This document shows positions 1 to 5,343 of a DNA stretch of 13,799 nucleotides, in pieces (within the stretch, counting starts at the first letter, position 1; each line of letters starts with the position of its first letter). Source of the DNA: Hyphomicrobiaceae bacterium. GTDB lineage: Bacteria > Pseudomonadota > Alphaproteobacteria > Rhizobiales > Hyphomicrobiaceae. The DNA is taken from NCBI GenBank assembly GCA_025359005.1, contig JANYHP010000530.1, forward strand, positions 1 through 13,799. The letters are read 5' to 3'. The notes beneath the pieces were generated by a model. The model was not told the DNA's origin. It was given only the letters and a program-made list of their open reading frames with translations, and made no database searches. The position numbers were made by a program, and so were the translations under genes.

Positions 1-278
1 TGTTTAACCGCGCGGCCATCGAACCCAAGATCGTGCGGCTGGCCGCCTATCTTGGCCTGTCGCCGACGTTCGATGCATTCCTGACCTGGGTGCTCGATCT
101 GCGGGCCGAACTCAAGGTGCCGCACACGCTCGCCGGCCTCGGCGTCGACGACAAGAAGTTCGAACTCATGAGCGCGATGGCGCCCAAGGACCCCACCGCC
201 GGCGGCAACCCCGTGCCCCTCGATCAAGCCACCGCCCTCACCCTCTATCGCCAGGCGCTCGCTGGCCAACTCGGGTGA
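1..278 (+). CDS. Iron-containing alcohol dehydrogenase, C-terminal fragment (5' end outside window)
   Basis: Seen: an open frame runs from the left edge (first whole codon at base 3) to a TGA at 276-278, giving about 91 residues. It ends in the pattern A-P-K-D-P-T-A-G-G-N-P-V-P-L about 28 residues before the stop. Known: this 'DP(S/T)xGGNPxPL' signature followed by a short helix is the C-terminus of the iron-containing (group III) alcohol dehydrogenase family. That family uses NAD(P)H and a divalent metal to interconvert alcohols or lactaldehyde-type compounds and aldehydes. The metal-binding histidines and the nucleotide site lie in the missing N-terminal part, so the substrate cannot be judged. 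The gene converges on the tRNA gene with 13 bases between them and no clear terminator hairpin. A GTG at 33 is open in frame but is internal to the protein, not its start. Confidence 0.85.
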   Translation, partial: FNRAAIEPKIVRLAAYLGLSPTFDAFLTWVLDLRAELKVPHTLAGLGVDDKKFELMSAMAPKDPTAGGNPVPLDQATALTLYRQALAGQLG

Positions 279-291
279 GTGCAAAAGGCGA

Positions 292-367
292 TGGTGGGCC
301 TGCCCGGACTTGAACCGGGAACCGGACGGTTATGAGCCGTCAGCTCTAACCATTGAGCTACAGGCCC
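292..367 (-). tRNA. tRNA with anticodon CAT, most likely tRNA-Ile2 (lysidine type)
   Basis: The reverse complement folds as a complete 76-base cloverleaf. It has a 7-bp acceptor stem (GGGCCTG/CAGGCCC), a 4-bp D stem (GCTC/GAGC) with loop AATGGTTA, a 5-bp anticodon stem (GACGG/CCGTC) with loop CTCATAA, and a 5-bp T stem (CCCGG/CCGGG) with loop TTCAAGT. The discriminator is A and CCA is encoded (292-294). The anticodon CAT lies at 332-334. It is not the initiator: position 1 pairs with 72 and the anticodon stem lacks the three G:C pairs. Known: CAT tRNAs with a GGGCC-type acceptor and a CTCATAA loop are usually the minor isoleucine tRNA, whose C34 is converted to lysidine by TilS so that it reads AUA. 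Elongator tRNA-Met is the alternative. No integration scar or phage gene is next to it. Confidence 0.9.
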
Positions 368-394
368 TGGCGGCGCGGGCGCCGGGGAATTGCC

Positions 395-423
395 GCTATA
401 AAGCGGTTCTGGGAGGCTGTGAA
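395..423 (-). promoter_or_regulatory. Probable promoter of the CAT tRNA gene
   Basis: On the minus strand there is TTCACA (418-423, five of six matches to TTGACA), a 17-base spacer, then TATAGC (395-400, four of six matches to TATAAT). Transcription would begin near 388, leaving a leader of about 20 bases before the mature tRNA 5' end at 367. Spacing and position suit a stable-RNA promoter. This is pattern matching only. Confidence 0.5.
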
Positions 424-631
424 GCGCCATTCCGGGCGCGCGGCCGAAATTGGGCGGCAGACGCACCGAAGGCTCGCGGTTCCGGCCCGCGATTCCGGAC
501 CACCATTCCGGACCTTGACTTCCAACCGGCGCGCGAGAAACTCACCACACGCCAGGGCGTTCGACGGCGCCCGCCGCGCATGATCTTCATCTGTCTGCTG
601 CCGTCCAATCCCCGCACCCTGCGAGCCCACA

Positions 632-2173
632 ATGTCCTTCGACGCCCATGCTGCCAACCTGACCATCGCGGTGATCGGCACCGGCACCATGGGGCGCGGC
701 ATTGTGCAGGTGGCGGCACAGGGCGGCATGCGCGTACTCGCCTACGACGAGAAAATGGGCGCGCCCAGCATGGCGAAAGACTACATCGCCCGGATGCTGG
801 CCGGCCAAGTGGACAAGGGCCGACTGTCCGCCACCGACGCCAAGGCAGCCGTCGACCGCATCTCGATCGCCCATTCGCTGGAAGAATGCGCCAAGGCCCA
901 CGTCGTCATCGAGGCGGTCGTCGAGCGGCTGGACGTGAAGCAGTCGCTCTTCCACCGCCTCGACATGCTCTGCCCGCCCGAGGTGATCCTGGCGTCGAAC
1001 ACGTCGTCACTGCCGGTGACGGCGATTGCGGCAACGTGCGCCCATCCCGAACGCGTCGGCGGCATGCACTTTTTCAACCCGGTGCCGGTGATGAAGCTGG
1101 TCGAGGTCATCGGCGGGCTGAAGACGGCGCCCTGGGTGCTGGACGCCTTGATGACCATCGGCCGCCGCATGACGCGCGAGCCGGTGCTGTGCGTGGACAG
1201 CCCCGGCTTCATCGTCAACCACGCGGGCCGTGCCTATACGACCGAGTGTCCGCGCATTCTGACGGAGGGCATCGCCCGGCACTGGGAGATCGACCGCATC
1301 ATGACGGGCGCGCCTGGTTTCAAGCTCGGCATGTTCGGACTTGCCGACATGGTGGGCATCGACGTCGGCTATGCGGTGATGGAGAGTTTATACCAGCAAT
1401 TCCAGTACGAACCTGCGTTCGCGCCCAATCCGCTGTCAGCGCTCCGGGCCGCCGGCGGGCTCTACGGGCAAAAGACCAATGCTGGCTGGTATGCCTACAA
1501 GGACGGCAAGCGCATCGAGCCGGAGATCGCACCAGCGCCCAAGCCGTTGCCGCAATCGGTCTGGGTGCGGCCCAGCGCCGACCATGGCGACCTGATCGCG
1601 CCGCTGGTGGACCTATGCAAGAAATCAGGCGTGGTGGTCGAGGCGAGCGCCCAGCCCAGCAAAACCGCGCTCGTGCTGCTCGGCCAGATCGGCTACGACC
1701 TGACGACCGCCATTCAGGATCTGCGTCTCGACGCCGCGCGCACGGTGGCGGTGGACGTGCTGTTCGGCCTCAAAGGCCCGCGCACGCTGATGGTGACGCC
1801 GGGCATCGATCCAGCCATGCGGGACGCGGCACACGCCCTGCTCGCGTCTGACGGGCAACCCGCCATCGTCATCAACGACAGCCCTGGTTTCATTGCCCAA
1901 CGCGTTGTGGCCATGATCGTGAACGTGGGCTGCGGCATCGCGCAACGGGGCATCGCGTCGCCGGTCGATATCGACAAGGGGGCAAAGCTGGGCCTCGGCT
2001 ATCCCTTCGGGCCACTGGAATGGGGCGACCAGCTCGGGCCGAAACGCGTGCTGCACATCCTCGAATGTCTGCACGCATTCTACGCCGATCCGCGCTACCG
2101 GCCTAATGCCTGGCTCAAGCGCCGCGCCATGCTCGGCCTGCCGCTAACCGCGCCGGAGGGCCGGGATCGCTGA
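632..2173 (+). CDS. 3-hydroxyacyl-CoA dehydrogenase, PaaH-like, two C-terminal domains
   Basis: This 513-residue enzyme should oxidise (S)-3-hydroxyacyl-CoA to 3-oxoacyl-CoA with NAD+, in beta-oxidation or aromatic (phenylacetyl-CoA type) degradation in the cytoplasm. Seen: a Rossmann motif GTGTMG at residues 16-21, the NAD-selecting acid D39, SNTSS at 122-126, the catalytic pair H146 (in HFFNP) and E158 (in KLVE), and N196 after SPGF. A second 3HCDH domain begins around residue 412 (NDSPGF) and ends with YPFGPLEWGDQLG and a PRYRP tail that match the E. coli PaaH C-terminus as I recall it. Length fits the PaaH/3-hydroxyadipyl-CoA family (475-510 aa). No other paa or fad gene is in view, so the physiological substrate is open. 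In the first C-terminal domain the usual MGPxxLxD reads LGMFGLAD. The ATG at 632 has no good ribosome-binding site but gives a normal N-terminus. Confidence 0.9.
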   Translation: MSFDAHAANLTIAVIGTGTMGRGIVQVAAQGGMRVLAYDEKMGAPSMAKDYIARMLAGQVDKGRLSATDAKAAVDRISIAHSLEECAKAHVVIEAVVERLDVKQSLFHRLDMLCPPEVILASNTSSLPVTAIAATCAHPERVGGMHFFNPVPVMKLVEVIGGLKTAPWVLDALMTIGRRMTREPVLCVDSPGFIVNHAGRAYTTECPRILTEGIARHWEIDRIMTGAPGFKLGMFGLADMVGIDVGYAVMESLYQQFQYEPAFAPNPLSALRAAGGLYGQKTNAGWYAYKDGKRIEPEIAPAPKPLPQSVWVRPSADHGDLIAPLVDLCKKSGVVVEASAQPSKTALVLLGQIGYDLTTAIQDLRLDAARTVAVDVLFGLKGPRTLMVTPGIDPAMRDAAHALLASDGQPAIVINDSPGFIAQRVVAMIVNVGCGIAQRGIASPVDIDKGAKLGLGYPFGPLEWGDQLGPKRVLHILECLHAFYADPRYRPNAWLKRRAMLGLPLTAPEGRDR

Positions 2174-2191
2174 GGTCATCCCGCATGACGC

Positions 2192-2542
2192 TTACGAACC
2201 GACCTTGACGGTAACGGTCGCCAGCACCCGGCCGTTGCCTTCGCCATTGCCGCGCAGGCGGGCGGTATAAGTTCCGGCCCGCTCGTAGCGATGCGTCACG
2301 GTCTTGGCGCCACAGCCCTGGCCGGGCATGCAAAAGGGTGCGCTCTGGCCGTCGCCGAACTCCAGCATGACGCCGCCGAACCACGCCGCGCCATCGCCGC
2401 GACCGTCAAACAGCACGTTCAGCGGGGCAGCACCGCTGGCGGGCGTCGCCGACAGCGCTGGTGTCTGCCGCGCGGCTTGCACGGGCCCCGCCACCAGACC
2501 GGCCAGCAGCGCCAGGCCAAGAACACCAGAGGTCACTTTCAT
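2192..2542 (-). CDS. Small secreted PKD-domain protein
   Basis: A 116-residue exported protein, one PKD-like beta-sandwich and nothing else. Seen: residues 1-23 are a textbook signal peptide (MK, a Leu/Ala/Gly/Val core, cleavage after V-Q-A). Then come ATPASGAAPL at 32-41, FGDG at 62-65, HRYERAGTYTARL at 84-96 and a final beta-strand VLATVTVKV. Known: 'P-x-G-x-(A/P)P', 'xFGDG' and 'H-x-Y-x-x-x-G-x-Y' are the PKD consensus, a fold used for binding in extracellular proteins and enzymes. Two cysteines (71, 77) sit in an extended loop right after FGDG and could form a disulfide in the periplasm. I chose ATG 2542 over the longer frame (to 2617) because it puts the signal peptide at the N-terminus and has GGGAGA about 7 bases upstream. 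The gene is convergent with the dehydrogenase (18-base gap). Binding partner unknown. Confidence 0.8.
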   Translation of the reverse strand: MKVTSGVLGLALLAGLVAGPVQAARQTPALSATPASGAAPLNVLFDGRGDGAAWFGGVMLEFGDGQSAPFCMPGQGCGAKTVTHRYERAGTYTARLRGNGEGNGRVLATVTVKVGS

Positions 2543-2906
2543 CGCACATCTCCCGCCACTCATTGGTCGCTCCAGCCGAGCGACCGGCAGCACCACTGCC
2601 CGTGCAATACCTTTCACCCAAAATCATGTCCGGCCGATGGCGATTTTGGCAGCCCGCCCCCCCAGGGGGCCACAGCGCGAGGACTGGGTTGTACAAGGAT
2701 ACGGCTGTACGAGGACTTGACTAACACGCACGACCTGGGTCGATCAACCGATGGTCGCTGGCCAGACCGGTCCGCGGCTCCACGCACCCGGAGCGGTGCG
2801 GCTGCGATGCGACGGCAAGGATAGCGCCGATTTAGCTCGCCAATGGCGCGGCGGCATGGCTACGTCACGCGGCCTTCCCCGCCCACAACACCCTCCGCGC
2901 CACGCC
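2543..2906. other. Divergent intergenic region with inverted and direct repeats
   Basis: No coding sequence is convincing here: the frame that runs into the aldolase from 2751 gives a Pro/Arg-rich stretch unlike the family. Three structures stand out. An 8-bp perfect inverted repeat, CCAAAATC (2618-2625) and GATTTTGG (2642-2649), has a 16-base spacer. A C7 run is followed by G5 at about 2656-2669. A direct repeat, TGTACAAGGA (2690-2699) and TGTACGAGGA (2706-2715), has a 16-base period and is followed at once by TTGACT (2717-2722), which could be a -35 element for the downstream genes. The matching -10 (TCGATC, 2740-2745) is poor. Confidence 0.5.
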
Positions 2907-3989
2907 ATGACCCTCGCCACCCTCAAAACCCAAATCGCCCGCGACTTCGGCACGCCCGCCGTGGTGATCGATCTCGATGTCGTCGACCGCAACATTGCGC
3001 GCGTCCAGGCGCTCTGCGACGCGGCCAAGGTCGCTAACCGGCCGCACATCAAAACGCACAAGGTGCCGACGCTGGCGCACATGCAGATCGCCGCTGGCGC
3101 CCGCGGCATCACCTGCCAGAAGCTGGGCGAGGCCGAAGTGATGGCGGCGGCCGGGATCAGCGACATTCTGGTGAGTTACAATCTGATTAGCGCCGCACGT
3201 TCGGGACGGCTGACGGCCTTGCGCAAGACTATCGATCTCACCGTGTGCGCCGACAATCCGGTGACGCTTTCAGCCTACGCCGAGGCCGCCGCACAGGCCG
3301 AGGCCGACATCGGCGTCGCCATCGAATGCGACACAGGCCGCATGCGCGCCGGCGTTGAAACGCCCGGCGAGGCGCTGGCGTTGGCGCGTCTCATTAAAGA
3401 GACACCGGGCCTGACGTTCCGTGGCCTGCTCTATTATCCGACGGAAACGTCGTGGCCCGCGACGCAGAAATTCCACGACGAAGTGCTTGCCGGTCTGCGC
3501 GCACTGGGCCTGGACGCGGCGCTGGTGTCGACCGGTGGCTCGCCAAATCTTGTCAATGTCGGCAAGCTCGCCGGCGCGTCCGAGCACCGCGCCGGCACCT
3601 ATATCTTCAACGATCGCATGCAGATGGCAGCGGGCGTCGCGCGCCTCGAAGACTGCGCCTTGTCCGTGTTCACGACGGTCGTGAGCCGGGCCGGCCCCGA
3701 GCGCGGCATTCTCGACGCTGGCTCGAAGACATTAACGGCCGACAGCGGTGGGCTCGATGGCTATGGGCTGATCCTTGAGCACCCGGAAGCCCGCATCAAA
3801 GGTTTCGCCGAAGAGCACGGATTTCTCGATCTGGCGAAGTGCAATGCACGACCGTCGGTCGGTGATATCGTCCGCGTGGTGCCCAACCACGTCTGCGTCG
3901 TCGTCAACATGGTCGACCAGCTGATCGCAGTCCGCGGGCACACTGTGGTCGACGTCTACCCCGTCGCCGCGCGCGGCAAGCTGGTATAA
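2907..3989 (+). CDS. D-threonine aldolase / D-serine dehydratase-like PLP enzyme
   Basis: A 360-residue cytoplasmic enzyme of the alanine-racemase fold type III group. Seen: an N-terminal barrel starting DFGTPAVVIDLDVVDRN (13-29), then RPHIKTHK (45-52), in which K49 is the expected PLP Schiff-base lysine. GGSPN lies in the phosphate-binding region, DAGSKTLTADSG begins the C-terminal beta domain, and PNHVC follows, with H328 and C330 as the expected divalent-metal ligands. Known: the family includes D-threonine aldolase (D-Thr to glycine and acetaldehyde), 3-hydroxy-D-aspartate aldolase and eukaryotic-type D-serine dehydratase. In chicken D-serine dehydratase a His/Cys pair binds zinc, so dehydratase activity cannot be excluded. 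The ATG at 2907 gives the family's usual N-terminus, though no clear Shine-Dalgarno precedes it. The stop is 10 bases before truA, suggesting co-transcription. Confidence 0.85.
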   Translation: MTLATLKTQIARDFGTPAVVIDLDVVDRNIARVQALCDAAKVANRPHIKTHKVPTLAHMQIAAGARGITCQKLGEAEVMAAAGISDILVSYNLISAARSGRLTALRKTIDLTVCADNPVTLSAYAEAAAQAEADIGVAIECDTGRMRAGVETPGEALALARLIKETPGLTFRGLLYYPTETSWPATQKFHDEVLAGLRALGLDAALVSTGGSPNLVNVGKLAGASEHRAGTYIFNDRMQMAAGVARLEDCALSVFTTVVSRAGPERGILDAGSKTLTADSGGLDGYGLILEHPEARIKGFAEEHGFLDLAKCNARPSVGDIVRVVPNHVCVVVNMVDQLIAVRGHTVVDVYPVAARGKLV

Positions 3990-3999
3990 AGCACGCGGC

Positions 4000-4749
4000 A
4001 TGCCCCGCTACCGCCTCACCCTCGAATACGACGGCACGCCGTTTCTCGGTTGGCAGGCCCAGCCCACGGGCAAGACCGTGCAAGGCCGCCTGATGCAGGC
4101 GGTCGAAGTCTTTACCGGCCAGCACACGGAGGTGCGTGGCGCCGGGCGGACGGATACGGGCGTGCATGCCTTGGCCCAGGTGGCCCACGTCGACCTCGCG
4201 CGCGCCTACCCGCCGCACGTCGTCCGCGAGGCGATGAACCATCATTTGCGCCCCGATCCAGTGGCCGTGCTCGCCGTGGCCGAAGTGCCTGACACGTTCG
4301 ACGCCCGCTTCTCGGCGACGGCGCGGCACTATCTTTTCCGCATTCTGGCCCGCCGGGCGCCGCCCGCACTGGACAAGCATCGCGTCTGGTGGGTGCCACA
4401 AAAGCTCGATGCGGCGGCCATGGCGGATGCCGCACCACGGCTGGAGGGCTTGCACGACTTCACGACGTTTCGTGCGGCTGCCTGTCAGGCCAAGTCGCCC
4501 ATCAAGACACTCGACCGCTTCCGTGTGACGACGGTCGGCGAGGAAATCCACATCGAAGCGTCGGCGCGTTCCTTCATGCACAATCAGGTCCGCTCGATGG
4601 TCGGCAGCCTGAAGCTGGTGGGTGAGGGCAAATGGCGCGCCGACGATCTGGTGGCGGCACTTGAGGCACAGAACCGCGCCCGCTGCGGTCCGGTGACGCC
4701 GCCGTCGGGCCTCTATTTGCGCGGCGTCGACTACCCGCCGCTCTTGTAG
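4000..4749 (+). CDS. truA: tRNA pseudouridine(38-40) synthase TruA
   Basis: TruA converts uridines 38, 39 and 40 in the anticodon arm of many tRNAs to pseudouridine, which stabilises the stem and helps hold the reading frame. The 249-residue protein has the expected length. Seen: the opening Y-R-L-T-L-E-Y-D-G-T-x-F-x-G-W-Q, the catalytic block GAGRTDTGVHA with catalytic D52 (D60 in E. coli), the block ARHYLFRIL (about 108-116), and the C-terminal ARSFMHNQVRSMVGSL, all hallmarks of TruA. It follows the PLP enzyme by 10 bases. In many alphaproteobacteria truA instead sits behind fmt, so this partner is worth noting. A weak 5-bp hairpin plus T-run lies about 40 bases downstream. Confidence 0.97.
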   Translation: MPRYRLTLEYDGTPFLGWQAQPTGKTVQGRLMQAVEVFTGQHTEVRGAGRTDTGVHALAQVAHVDLARAYPPHVVREAMNHHLRPDPVAVLAVAEVPDTFDARFSATARHYLFRILARRAPPALDKHRVWWVPQKLDAAAMADAAPRLEGLHDFTTFRAAACQAKSPIKTLDRFRVTTVGEEIHIEASARSFMHNQVRSMVGSLKLVGEGKWRADDLVAALEAQNRARCGPVTPPSGLYLRGVDYPPLL

Positions 4750-4786
4750 AGCGCACCTTGCTTTGCACGCCTTCCGATAGGGCAAT

Positions 4787-4808
4787 TCGGCAACAGCCGA
4801 CGCCTTTT
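4787..4808 (+). terminator. Weak candidate terminator after truA
   Basis: TCGGC (4787-4791), loop AACA and GCCGA (4796-4800) form a 5-bp stem. Four bases later comes TTTT (4805-4808). The stem is short and the T-run is offset, so this is only a candidate. Confidence 0.3.
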
Positions 4809-4832
4809 ACTCCGTCATCGCACCTCTGTTGC

Positions 4833-4935
4833 GGATACACAAAATCGGTTTTCCAATCTTCTCCACACGGGTGCATCCACACAGCGAAACCGGAAAACCC
4901 CATGCCCTGAATTGGTTGGCTTTGAGTTGTACACA
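4833..4935 (+). promoter_or_regulatory. Cluster of four DnaA-box-like 9-mers
   Basis: Compared with TTATNCACA, these are GGATACACA (4833-4841, two mismatches), TTCTCCACA (4859-4867, one), GCATCCACA (4873-4881, two) and TTGTACACA (4927-4935, one). All four share T-N-CACA and point the same way. Known: DnaA binds such boxes at replication origins and also at some promoters, including E. coli nrdAB. No dnaA, dnaN or AT-rich unwinding element is here, so a promoter role is likelier than an origin. Confidence 0.35.
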
Positions 4936-4957
4936 AGTTGCCCAGGCCCGCCGTTGA

Positions 4958-4974
4958 AAAACTACATGTAGTGG
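4958..4974. promoter_or_regulatory. NrdR-box-like palindrome
   Basis: ACTACATGTAGT (4961-4972) is a perfect 12-bp palindrome. Its core CTACATGTAG and flanks resemble the 16-bp NrdR box (ACACWATATATWGTGT-type), which the ATP/dATP-sensing repressor NrdR binds upstream of ribonucleotide reductase genes. NrdR normally uses two boxes on the same helix face. I find only a half-site-like ACACAA at 4931-4936, so the call is tentative. Confidence 0.45.
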
Positions 4975-5248
4975 CCAGGGTGTGGGTGAAACCACCAGCC
5001 ATATAGATTTAACCCCGCGACTCTGGCATCAAGACTTGGTCGCCGATGACACGTTCCGAGTACTGCCGGCGACACGTCCTGCCCCTGAAATCACGTTGTT
5101 TCGGCGGCGTCGGAAAGCCAGCCTCGTACACGGCGGCATCCCTTGTAGCGTTCGAGTAACGGCCACGCGGTGCGCGCTCAGTGCATCCTGCCGCAAACCC
5201 TGAGACCAGAGCTGGCGAACACACCGTTCGCGCTCTTCGAGAGCAACA

Positions 5249-5293
5249 CCGGGCGCGCCGTGCGCTGCCCCGGGAGCGTTTCTGCGCGCCCGG
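5249..5293 (+). other. Strong stem-loop in the nrdJ leader
   Basis: CCGGGCGCGC (5249-5258) and GCGCGCCCGG (5284-5293) are perfectly complementary over 10 bp, all G:C, around a 25-base interval that can itself form a small CGCT/AGCG stem (5263-5266 with 5275-5278). The structure ends 50 bases before the nrdJ start codon. No T-run follows, so it is not a canonical terminator. Confidence 0.45.
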
Positions 5294-5343
5294 GACGACG
5301 GCAAAAGCACGCCCACAATCGCGCATCATGCGGGGACTGACAT

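Larger units (their letters stand above)
4809..5343 (+). promoter_or_regulatory. Long upstream region of nrdJ: candidate control sites, no gene
   Basis: From truA's stop there are 594 bases without a believable gene, and nearly all belong to the nrdJ upstream region. It is less GC-rich than its flanks between about 4830 and 5015. It contains four same-strand DnaA-box-like 9-mers (4833-4935), a NrdR-like palindrome (4961-4972), a possible -10 TATAGAT (5002-5008) with no good -35, one GANTC site (5019-5023, the CcrM target in many alphaproteobacteria), and a strong stem at 5249-5293. If TATAGAT is the -10, the nrdJ leader would be about 330 bases. The start at 5344 is supported by GGGGA about 8 bases upstream. 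Confidence 0.5.

Noticed and set aside
292..367. tRNA gene as an integration (att) site
   Set aside because: There is no integrase, no duplicated tRNA 3' end within the window and no change in composition next to it.
310..1851. Long + strand open frame (513 codons) across the tRNA and the dehydrogenase
   Set aside because: It overlaps a clear tRNA on the other strand and most of a well-identified enzyme in another frame. Its product is Arg/His/Gly-rich nonsense typical of shadow frames in GC-rich DNA.
2751..2906. N-terminal extension of the PLP enzyme from an upstream start
   Set aside because: It would add 52 Pro/Arg/Gly-rich residues absent from the family. The start at 2907 gives the normal N-terminus.
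3904..4785. 293-codon minus-strand frame opposite truA, and a 260-codon + frame at 11002-11784 opposite addA
   Set aside because: Both are complete overlaps with confidently identified genes. Composition is that of shadow frames.
4833..4935. A replication origin at the DnaA-like boxes
   Set aside because: There is no AT-rich unwinding region and no neighbouring dnaA, dnaN, hemE or parAB. A promoter-control role fits better.
5100..5343. Adenosylcobalamin riboswitch upstream of nrdJ
   Set aside because: Looked for because the enzyme needs AdoCbl. Only a bare GAGACC (near 5205) resembles the B12 box; the surrounding CAGG/CTGCC and the other conserved boxes are missing.
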